From assembly GCF_016428585.1 (NCBI RefSeq), contig NZ_JAELVR010000017.1:1-34794 (forward strand): a stretch of DNA of 34,794 nucleotides. Reading direction: 5' to 3'. The notes below the pieces were generated by a model. That model was not told the origin of the DNA. It did not search any database and saw only the letters and a program-made list of their open reading frames with translations. This DNA is from Sedimentitalea arenosa (lineage in GTDB: Bacteria; Pseudomonadota; Alphaproteobacteria; Rhodobacterales; Rhodobacteraceae). The first letter of the stretch is position 1. Each line of letters opens with the position of its first letter. Below are positions 1 through 6,310 of the stretch, piece by piece. Both the position numbers and the translations under genes were made by a program.

Positions 1-111
1 ATGTTCGGCAGGCTCAAGGACTGGCGGCGTGTCGCCACCCGCTACGACCGGTGCCCGAAGGTCTTCCTCTCGGCAATCGCTCTCGCCGCTACGGTCATCT
101 ACTGGCTATGA
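1..111 (+). mobile_element. IS5-family transposase, C-terminal fragment
   Basis: The first 36 codons read in frame to a TGA at 109-111. They start MFGRLKDWRRVATRYD and end ATVIYWL, which I recognise as the conserved C-terminus of IS5-family (IS427-like) DDE transposases. It would be the last strand-transfer segment of a cytoplasmic enzyme that cuts and joins the element's ends. The rest lies outside the window, so intactness cannot be judged. The sequence just after the stop, TGAGTCCTGAGCCTAG (109-124), is the expected place of the right terminal inverted repeat. The ATG at position 1 is an internal Met, not a real start. Confidence 0.85.
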
Positions 112-124
112 GTCCTGAGCCTAG
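109..124 (+). repeat. Probable right terminal inverted repeat of the IS5-like element
   Basis: TGAGTCCTGAGCCTAG overlaps the transposase stop codon and matches my memory of how this IS group ends. The left end is outside the window, so the repeat partner and the target duplication cannot be checked and the exact boundary is approximate. Confidence 0.5.
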
Positions 125-204
125 CGTGCGGTAGGTGGCCTCTCGTCCATTTGGGCTCGACACGGACGTGCCCCGGACCCATTGTTTCGGAAAAAGGATA
201 TCTC

Positions 205-747
205 ATGCCGCATATCGGTCCGGACGTGACCCTGAACGACCCCGCCTTCATCCACGACACGGCCCTCTTGTATGGCAAGGTCACGCTTGAGACCGGCGTG
301 TCGATCTGGCCCTATGTCGTCACCCGCGCCGAGATGCACGAAATCCACATCGGTGCGCGCACCAACGTTCAGGACCATGTCATGATCCATGTCGGCTATG
401 ACCTGCCCACGATCGTCGGCCAAGACTGCTCGATCACTCACCGGGCGGTGCTGCACGGGTGCGAGATCGGTGACCGGGTGTTGATCGGCATCGGTGCCAC
501 GGTCATGGACGGCGCCAGGATCGGCGACAATTCGATCGTCGCGGGCCATGCCATCGTCACCGAAGGCTCGGATTTCCCCGAAAACTCGATCATCGCGGGC
601 AGTCCGGCCCGGCTGGTCAAGACCCGGGACAATTCAGCCGCCAACCTGATGAATGCGCGCTTCTACCACCTGAACGCGCAGAACTACGCCCAAGGCATCG
701 AACGCTTCACCCCGGAAAATTTCGCGACCCTGCGCGCCCTTCCCTAG
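205..747 (+). CDS. Gamma-carbonic anhydrase-like protein (left-handed beta-helix hexapeptide family)
   Basis: A 180-residue cytosolic protein of the YrdA/PaaY/gamma-CA-like family, normally a trimer of left-handed beta-helices with metal at subunit interfaces. Hexapeptide turns run from about residue 20 to 135 (for example IGARTNVQDHV and IGIGATVMDGARIGD). The three expected metal-binding histidines are visible as H62 (VMIHV), H79 (SITH) and H84 (AVLHG), so the metal site looks intact. I chose the ATG at 205 because AAAAAGGA (191-198) lies just upstream and because the homologous fold starts there; an in-frame start at 151 would reach into sequence close to the IS end. The reaction is uncertain: members range from weak carbonic anhydrases to thioesterase-associated proteins. 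Its stop shares a CTAG with the stop of convergent polA. Confidence 0.88.
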   Translation: MPHIGPDVTLNDPAFIHDTALLYGKVTLETGVSIWPYVVTRAEMHEIHIGARTNVQDHVMIHVGYDLPTIVGQDCSITHRAVLHGCEIGDRVLIGIGATVMDGARIGDNSIVAGHAIVTEGSDFPENSIIAGSPARLVKTRDNSAANLMNARFYHLNAQNYAQGIERFTPENFATLRALP

Positions 748-3536
748 TGCGCTTCGGCCCAGTTCGCGCCCTGTCCCGCATCCACGGTCAGTTTCACGTC
801 CAGGTGCACCGCCGGATCGGCGGCGCCTTCCATCACCTCTCGGGCGCGGGCAATGACGTCCTCCACCGCGTCTTCGGCGACCTCGAACAGTAATTCGTCA
901 TGAACTTGGAGTAGCATCTTCGCGGGTAGGCCTTCAATCGCAGCGGGCATCCGCACCATCGCGCGGCGGATCACGTCCGCCGCCGTGCCCTGGATCGGCG
1001 CGTTGATCGCGGCGCGATAGGCGAAACTGGCGCGCGGGCCCTTGGCGTTGATCTCGGGCGTGTGGATTCGCCGCCCGAACAGGGTCTGCACGTATCCGTG
1101 CTCCTTCGCGAACGCCTTGGTCTCGTCCATATAGGCGCGGATGCCCGGAAAGCGTTCGAAATAGCGGTCGATGAAGCCCTGCGCTTCGGCCCGCGGAATG
1201 CGCAGGTTGCGCGCCAGCCCAAAGCCCGAGATGCCGTAGATCACCCCGAAATTGATCGCCTTGGCCTTGCGCCGCACGTCGGGCGTCATCTCCTCCATCG
1301 GCACGTCGAACATCTCGGACGCGGTCATCGCGTGAATGTCCTGCCCCTCGGCAAAGGCGGCCTTCAGCGCCGGGATCCCGGCGATATGGGCGAGGATGCG
1401 CAATTCGATCTGCGAATAATCCAGAGACACCAGCAGGTTGCCCGGCTCTGCCACAAACGCCTCGCGGATGCGCCGGCCTTCCTCGGTGCGCACCGGGATG
1501 TTCTGCAGGTTCGGATCGGTCGACGCCAGCCGCCCCGTGCTCGCCCCTGCGATGGAGTAAGAGGTATGCACGCGCCCGGTCTCGGGGTTGATATGGGTCT
1601 GGAGCGCATCCGTGTAGGTCGATTTCAGCTTGCTCACCTGCCGCCAGTCCAGAACCCGCGCCGGCAGGTCATGTTCGGTGGCGAGGTCTTCCAGCACGTC
1701 GACCCCGGTGGCATAGGCCCCGGTCTTGCCGCGCTTGCCGCCCTCGATCCCCATCTTGTCAAACAGGATCTCTCCCAGTTGCTTTGGGCTGCCGACGTTG
1801 AACGTCTCGCCCGCAAGTTCGTGGATCTCGGCCTCCAGCCCCGCCATCTTTTGCGCAAACGCGTTGGACATGCGGCTCAGCGTGTCGCGGTCCACCTTGA
1901 TCCCGTTGCGTTCCATCTGTGCCAGCACCGGCACCAGCGGGCGTTCCAGCGTCTCGTAGACCGTGGTCACGCGGCTCTGGTGCAGCAGCGGCTTGAAGGT
2001 TTGCCACAGTCGCAGGGTGATATCGGCATCTTCCGCCGCATAGGGCACCGCATCGTCAATCGGCACCCGGTCAAAGGTGATCGCCGATTTTCCGCTGCCC
2101 AGGAGCGGCTTGATCGGGATCGGACTGTGAGCCAGATAACGTTCGCTCAGCGTGTCCATGCCATGCCCGTGCAGGCCGCCATGAAGCGCATAGGACAACA
2201 GCATCGTGTCATCGATCGGCGCCACGTCCACGCCATAGCGGGCGAAAATCTTGGCGTCGTATTTCATGTTCTGCCCGATCTTCAGCACCGCCGGGTCTTC
2301 CAGCACCGGCTTGAGCAGCGCCAGGGCCTCCTCCAGCGGCATCTGCCCCTCGGCCAGCCCTTCTTCACCGAACAGGTCGTCGGTCGCCCCGGCCTTGTGG
2401 GTCAGCGGGATGTAGCAGGCCGTCCCGGCCTCCACGCACAGCGAAATCCCGACCAGGTCGGCCACCATCTCGTTCAGCCCGGTGGTCTCGGTGTCCACCG
2501 CGACCCAGCCACGTTCGCGGATTTGCGCGATCCATGCCTCGAGCGCCTCGGCGTCTCGCACACAAGCATAATCGGCCGCCTCGAAGCTCGGCGCGTCGGG
2601 CGCATCCGAGGGCGGCGGCGGCGCGTCGGCGATGATCGGCGCCTCGACGCCAAGGTGCTCGGCGATGCGCTTGGACAGGCTGCGGAACTCCATCTCGGCC
2701 AGAAACGGCATCAACACCTCGGGGTCCGGGTCGCGCACCTCCAGATCGTCCAGCCCGAAGTCGATCGGCGTGTCGCAATCCAGCTGCACGAGGCGTTTGC
2801 TCAGCTCGATCTGGTCGCGCATGTCGATCAGGGTCTGCCGCCGCTTGGGCTGCTTGATCTCTTCGGCCCGGTCCAGCAGGCTTTCCAGATCGCCGAATTC
2901 GTTGATCAGCAGCGCCGCCGTCTTGATCCCGATCCCCGGTGCGCCCGGCACGTTGTCGACACTGTCCCCGGCCAGCGCCTGCACATCCACGACCCGCTCC
3001 GGTCCGACTCCGAATTTCTCGATCACGCCCTCGCGGTCGATCCGGCGGTTCTTCATCGCGTCCAGCATCTCGACCCCGTCACCCACCAGCTGCATCAGGT
3101 CCTTGTCGCTGCTGATGATGGTGACCCGCCCACCCGCGTCGCGGGCCTGGCAGGCCAGCGTCGCGATGATGTCGTCGGCCTCGTAGCCTTCGAGCTCTTT
3201 GCAGGCGATGTTGAACGCCTCGGTCGCCTTGCGCGTCAACGGGATCTGCGGGCGCAGATCCTCGGGCATCGCCTCGCGATTGGCTTTGTATTCGTCGTAA
3301 AGATCGTTGCGGAAGGTATGGCTGCCCTTGTCGAAGATCACCGCGGCGTGGGTCGGCGCATCGGGTCCAGCGTTGTCGGCCACATATTTGTGCAGCATGT
3401 TGCAGAAGCCCTGCACCGCGCCTACAGGCAGTCCGTCGGACTTCCGGGTCAGCGGGGGCAGCGCATGGAACGCTCGGAATATGAAAGCCGACCCGTCGAT
3501 CAGGTGCAGATGGCACCCCTTGCCAAAACCGCTCAT
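744..3536 (-). CDS. polA: DNA polymerase I
   Basis: A 930-residue Pol I, normal length for the family, which fills gaps in repair and removes Okazaki RNA primers. Domain order: 5'-3' nuclease (about 8-290), 3'-5' exonuclease (about 320-520), polymerase (about 540-930). Proofreading looks active: Exo I D348/E350 (DTETTGL), Exo II around D427 (NMKYD), Exo III Y499/D503 (YAAED). Polymerase motif A is DYSQIELR (D706), motif B is RRKAKAINFGVIYG, and motif C is QVHDELLFE (D880). The open frame extends to 3677, but that N-terminus is unlike Pol I. The ATG at 3536 begins MSGFGKG and has CAGGGAG (3552-3546) nine bases upstream. An ATG at 3545 would touch that ribosome site. It runs away from the four-module protein at 3707. 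Confidence 0.97.
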   Translation of the reverse strand: MSGFGKGCHLHLIDGSAFIFRAFHALPPLTRKSDGLPVGAVQGFCNMLHKYVADNAGPDAPTHAAVIFDKGSHTFRNDLYDEYKANREAMPEDLRPQIPLTRKATEAFNIACKELEGYEADDIIATLACQARDAGGRVTIISSDKDLMQLVGDGVEMLDAMKNRRIDREGVIEKFGVGPERVVDVQALAGDSVDNVPGAPGIGIKTAALLINEFGDLESLLDRAEEIKQPKRRQTLIDMRDQIELSKRLVQLDCDTPIDFGLDDLEVRDPDPEVLMPFLAEMEFRSLSKRIAEHLGVEAPIIADAPPPPSDAPDAPSFEAADYACVRDAEALEAWIAQIRERGWVAVDTETTGLNEMVADLVGISLCVEAGTACYIPLTHKAGATDDLFGEEGLAEGQMPLEEALALLKPVLEDPAVLKIGQNMKYDAKIFARYGVDVAPIDDTMLLSYALHGGLHGHGMDTLSERYLAHSPIPIKPLLGSGKSAITFDRVPIDDAVPYAAEDADITLRLWQTFKPLLHQSRVTTVYETLERPLVPVLAQMERNGIKVDRDTLSRMSNAFAQKMAGLEAEIHELAGETFNVGSPKQLGEILFDKMGIEGGKRGKTGAYATGVDVLEDLATEHDLPARVLDWRQVSKLKSTYTDALQTHINPETGRVHTSYSIAGASTGRLASTDPNLQNIPVRTEEGRRIREAFVAEPGNLLVSLDYSQIELRILAHIAGIPALKAAFAEGQDIHAMTASEMFDVPMEEMTPDVRRKAKAINFGVIYGISGFGLARNLRIPRAEAQGFIDRYFERFPGIRAYMDETKAFAKEHGYVQTLFGRRIHTPEINAKGPRASFAYRAAINAPIQGTAADVIRRAMVRMPAAIEGLPAKMLLQVHDELLFEVAEDAVEDVIARAREVMEGAADPAVHLDVKLTVDAGQGANWAEAH

Positions 3537-3706
3537 CGCCCGCATCTCCCTGTGACTGGCCCCGCCTTGTCCTGCCACGAACCGGGGGCGGTTTCCAGAG
3601 CCGCGCGCGTGAAACGCGGTGCGAAACAGGTGATGTTGATTGACCCGCCGCGCGCGCCCGGTGCACCCTTGCGGCATTGTTCCAACCCGCCCGAGGTGTC
3701 CTAGCC

Positions 3707-4918
3707 ATGCGTTTCCCGATCGCTTTCCTGCTCGCGCTTCTGCCGCTTGTCAGCTTCGCTCAGGAGCCCCGCGCCCTGACCGGAAGTCTAGTTTACCGCG
3801 AGCGGGTGGCTCTGCCGCCCGAGGCAGAGATGCTGGTCGAACTACGTGACGACTTCGGCGCTGTCGTGGCACGGACCGCTCAGCCGACAGACGGAGCACA
3901 GGTGCCGCTGCCGTTCAGCATCGAGGCTCCCGCCGGTATCGCGCTCGAACTGCGCGCCGCTTTGCGACTGGACGGTGTCGTTCGCTGGCTCAGTGCGCCG
4001 GTCGCGCTTGAGCCGGACAGCCAGCCGGCAAATCTCGGGGAGATCCTACTTGCCGCGTTCCGTCCGATGGGCTTTGTCACGAAGATGAGCTGCGGTGACG
4101 TGCAGGCTGGGCTGAGCGTCGCCGACCAGACCGCGCGGCTCAGGATCGGCGGCACCTATCTCGACCTCGTGGCCGAACCCACCGCGTCGGGGGCTCGTTT
4201 CGTATTGCCCGCGGATTCCGATACCTGGATCTGGACGCGCGGAGATTCTGCGATGCTCAGCCTCGACGGGGTCGAACTGCCAGAATGCCGCCCACCGCTG
4301 CCCGACGCGTTCTATTCAGTTCGCGGCAACGAACCGGGATGGACGTTGGTGATCGAGGCGGGGCAGATGCGCTACTCGGGCGACTACGGTGCCACCAAGA
4401 TCAGTGCGGCCTTGCCGGAACCGCAGGTCACCGATGCCATGTACCGCTTTGCGCCGGAAGGCATTGACCTCGCGCTGAGCCTCACCTCCGAGCTGTGCCG
4501 CGACGACATGACCGGGATGCCCTATCCCGCGCGGGCGCTGCTCGAAACCGGCGGTCGCAGCCTGCGCGGCTGTGGCGGCGATCCGCTCGACCTGCTCGTC
4601 GCCCATCCATGGCGGACCGATCAGGTTGCCGGCTCGGCGGTGCTGGACGGCTCCGAGGTCACGCTGCGCTTCGGCGGTGGCGGACGGCTTTCAGGCAGCA
4701 CGGGCTGCAACCGGTTCAACGCCGGCTACGAGCTTGGCGGCGAGGGCCTTTCGATCCGGCCCGGTGGGGTCACGATGATGGCCTGCCCCGAGGCGCGGAT
4801 GGCGCAGGAGCGCGCCGTCCTCGATTCGCTCGCGACGGTCACCGGCTTTGATGTGACACAGGACGGCGCACTCGAACTTCGAGCTGCGGGCGAGGTCGTG
4901 CTGCGCGCGCGGCGCTGA
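3707..4918 (+). CDS. Secreted four-module protein: YbaY-like, MliC-like, COG3650-like and META/HslJ domains
   Basis: A 403-residue exported protein. Residues 1-18 form a signal peptide ending in SFA; there is no lipobox cysteine, so it is probably soluble in the periplasm. Residues about 24-115 resemble the YbaY-type beta domain. Residues about 123-195 resemble MliC, the c-type lysozyme inhibitor fold (SCGD..., SGARFVLPAD, WIWTRGDSAMLSLDG, PEC). Residues about 200-295 resemble COG3650 (FYSVRGNEPGW, RALLETGGRSLRGCGGDP). Residues about 297-403 are a META/HslJ domain (GSTGCNRFNAGY, MMACPEARMAQE). Each module alone is linked to envelope stress, lysozyme or acid resistance in other bacteria; a protective envelope role here is inference. 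The start at 3707 gives a clean signal peptide. It diverges from polA and ends before a terminator-like hairpin. Confidence 0.82.
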   Translation: MRFPIAFLLALLPLVSFAQEPRALTGSLVYRERVALPPEAEMLVELRDDFGAVVARTAQPTDGAQVPLPFSIEAPAGIALELRAALRLDGVVRWLSAPVALEPDSQPANLGEILLAAFRPMGFVTKMSCGDVQAGLSVADQTARLRIGGTYLDLVAEPTASGARFVLPADSDTWIWTRGDSAMLSLDGVELPECRPPLPDAFYSVRGNEPGWTLVIEAGQMRYSGDYGATKISAALPEPQVTDAMYRFAPEGIDLALSLTSELCRDDMTGMPYPARALLETGGRSLRGCGGDPLDLLVAHPWRTDQVAGSAVLDGSEVTLRFGGGGRLSGSTGCNRFNAGYELGGEGLSIRPGGVTMMACPEARMAQERAVLDSLATVTGFDVTQDGALELRAAGEVVLRARR

Positions 4919-4932
4919 GACACGCAGAGCAT

Positions 4933-4956
4933 CTCCGGCACACCGGGAGCTTTTTT
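4933..4956 (+). terminator. Rho-independent terminator after the four-module protein gene
   Basis: CTCCGG and CCGGGAG pair across a CACA loop with one bulged G, followed directly by six T. It lies 14 bases after the stop at 4918. Confidence 0.7.
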
Positions 4957-5024
4957 GAAAACGCAACAGGCTAATTGTCAGCCGTTTCCAGCACGGATTG
5001 AGCTGGCGAAATCGCTGGGCGTGC

Positions 5025-5204
5025 TTATGCGGATGTCTGGTGGTCCTTGTGGATGAACTTGCAGTCGCAATAGCCGCATTCCACCCAGCCGGTATCGCGC
5101 GGGATCTGCAGCCAGACACGGGGATGACCCAGCGCACCCTCGCCCCCGTCGCAGGCAACGCGATAGGTGTCCACGATCTTGGTTTCCGGCGCTTGGATGG
5201 TCAT
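5025..5204 (-). CDS. Zinc-finger domain protein (zf-CHCC / NDUFS6-like)
   Basis: A 59-residue protein starting [16 protein letters not shown] and containing [17 protein letters not shown] and [15 protein letters not shown]. This is the short zf-CHCC family, found in alphaproteobacteria and related to the zinc-binding accessory subunit NDUFS6 of complex I. Metal ligands should come from C18, H27, C43 and C46. GAAGGA (5220-5215) sits ten bases before the ATG, which fixes the start. The gene is on its own between two forward genes. Bound zinc and association with respiratory complex I are known or proposed for the family, not shown by this sequence. Confidence 0.85.
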   Translation of the reverse strand: MTIQAPETKIVDTYRVACDGGEGALGHPRVWLQIPRDTGWVECGYCDCKFIHKDHQTSA

Positions 5205-5291
5205 CAGCTGGCGGTCCTTCTGCTTGTCGGCCCTGAATGCATGGCTTAGAGCCGTTTATGAGCCAAGGCAAAACCGGGGGCAAGAGCCGCA

Positions 5292-6248
5292 ATGACACAG
5301 GACGCGATCCGCATCGAGGGCTTGACCAAGACCTATCGCGCCAGTCGCAAACAGCCCGAGAAACAGGCGCTCAAGGGGGTCGATCTGACCGTGCCGCGTG
5401 GCTCCGTCTTCGGCCTCCTCGGACCGAACGGAGCGGGGAAGTCGACCCTTATCAACATCTTGGCAGGACTCGTCACCAAGACCTCGGGACGCGTGACGAT
5501 CTGGGGATTCGACCAGGACCGCAACCCGCGCCAGTCGCGCGCGGCCATCGGCGTGATGCCCCAGGAACTGAACCTCGACCCGTTCTTCACTCCGCGCGGC
5601 GCGCTCGACGTGCAGGCCGGACTCTACGGCGTGCCCAAAGCGCAACGCCGCAGCGACGAGATCCTCGCCATGGTCGGCCTGTCGGACAAGGCCGAGGCCT
5701 ACGCCCGGTCGCTCTCGGGCGGGATGCGGCGGCGGCTGCTGCTGGGCAAGGCGCTGGTGCATCATCCGCATGTGCTGGTGCTGGACGAACCCACGGCCGG
5801 GGTCGACATCGAACTGCGCCAGATGCTCTGGGCCAACGTGCGCAAGCTGAACCGCGACGGCATGACGATCATCCTGACCACCCACTATCTCGAAGAGGCA
5901 CAGGAAATGTGCGACGAGATCGCCATCATCGACCAGGGCGAGGTCGTGGCGCGCGACAGCATGGGTGCGCTGCTGGGCCGTCTCGATGCGCGCAGCATGG
6001 TGATCCAGGCCGCCGAGAAGATCACGGCGCTGCCGCAAGCCGATGGAATATCCGCGAATTTGCGTGAGGATGGCGCGCTGGTTCTGGGTTATCGCAGCGG
6101 TCGGACCAGCGCCGACCAGGTGCTGTCGGCAGTGCGGGACGCCGGGATCACCATTCGCGACGTCCGCACCGAAGAGGCGGATCTCGAGGACGTCTTCCTG
6201 TCGCTGACAAAATCGCATGCGGACAATCCGGACAGTCGTGAGGCCTGA
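5292..6248 (+). CDS. ABC-2 type transporter ATP-binding protein
   Basis: A 318-residue cytoplasmic ATPase. Walker A is GPNGAGKST (44-52), the Q-loop is within GVMPQELNLD, the signature is LSGGMRRRL (141-149), Walker B is VLVLDEP (161-167), and the H-loop histidine is in TTHYLEEA. Every catalytic motif is present. The C-terminal extension (about 230-318) ending in an EEADLEDVFLSLT-type segment is typical of ABC-2 exporters of drugs, lipids or polysaccharides (CcmA/NodI-like ATPases). Such ATPases work with a membrane permease, usually the next gene, but here the next gene is dnaE2. The permease must be elsewhere or lost. The ATG at 5292 matches family N-termini. Confidence 0.93.
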   Translation: MTQDAIRIEGLTKTYRASRKQPEKQALKGVDLTVPRGSVFGLLGPNGAGKSTLINILAGLVTKTSGRVTIWGFDQDRNPRQSRAAIGVMPQELNLDPFFTPRGALDVQAGLYGVPKAQRRSDEILAMVGLSDKAEAYARSLSGGMRRRLLLGKALVHHPHVLVLDEPTAGVDIELRQMLWANVRKLNRDGMTIILTTHYLEEAQEMCDEIAIIDQGEVVARDSMGALLGRLDARSMVIQAAEKITALPQADGISANLREDGALVLGYRSGRTSADQVLSAVRDAGITIRDVRTEEADLEDVFLSLTKSHADNPDSREA

Positions 6249-6279
6249 AACGGGCCGATGCGAAGGGGACTCCCAATGA

Positions 6280-6294
6280 GAACAAAACATGAAT
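6280..6294 (+). promoter_or_regulatory. LexA (SOS) box-like site upstream of dnaE2
   Basis: GAAC, seven bases, GAAT. This matches, with one mismatch, the alphaproteobacterial LexA operator, a direct repeat written GTTC-N7-GTTC or, on the other strand, GAAC-N7-GAAC. It lies 16 bases before the dnaE2 start. dnaE2 is a classic SOS gene, so position supports the call. Confidence 0.5.
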
Positions 6295-6310
6295 ATGCTG
6301 CCGACTCGTC

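Noticed and set aside
1062-3704. 880-aa open frame opposite polA
   Set aside because: It mirrors polA in a GC-rich gene, has no recognisable domain and is rich in His, Arg and Gly as expected for antisense of such a gene.
5237-6067. 276-aa open frame in another frame of the ABC ATPase gene
   Set aside because: Arg/Gly-rich composition and no motifs; the 5292-6248 frame has every ABC motif.
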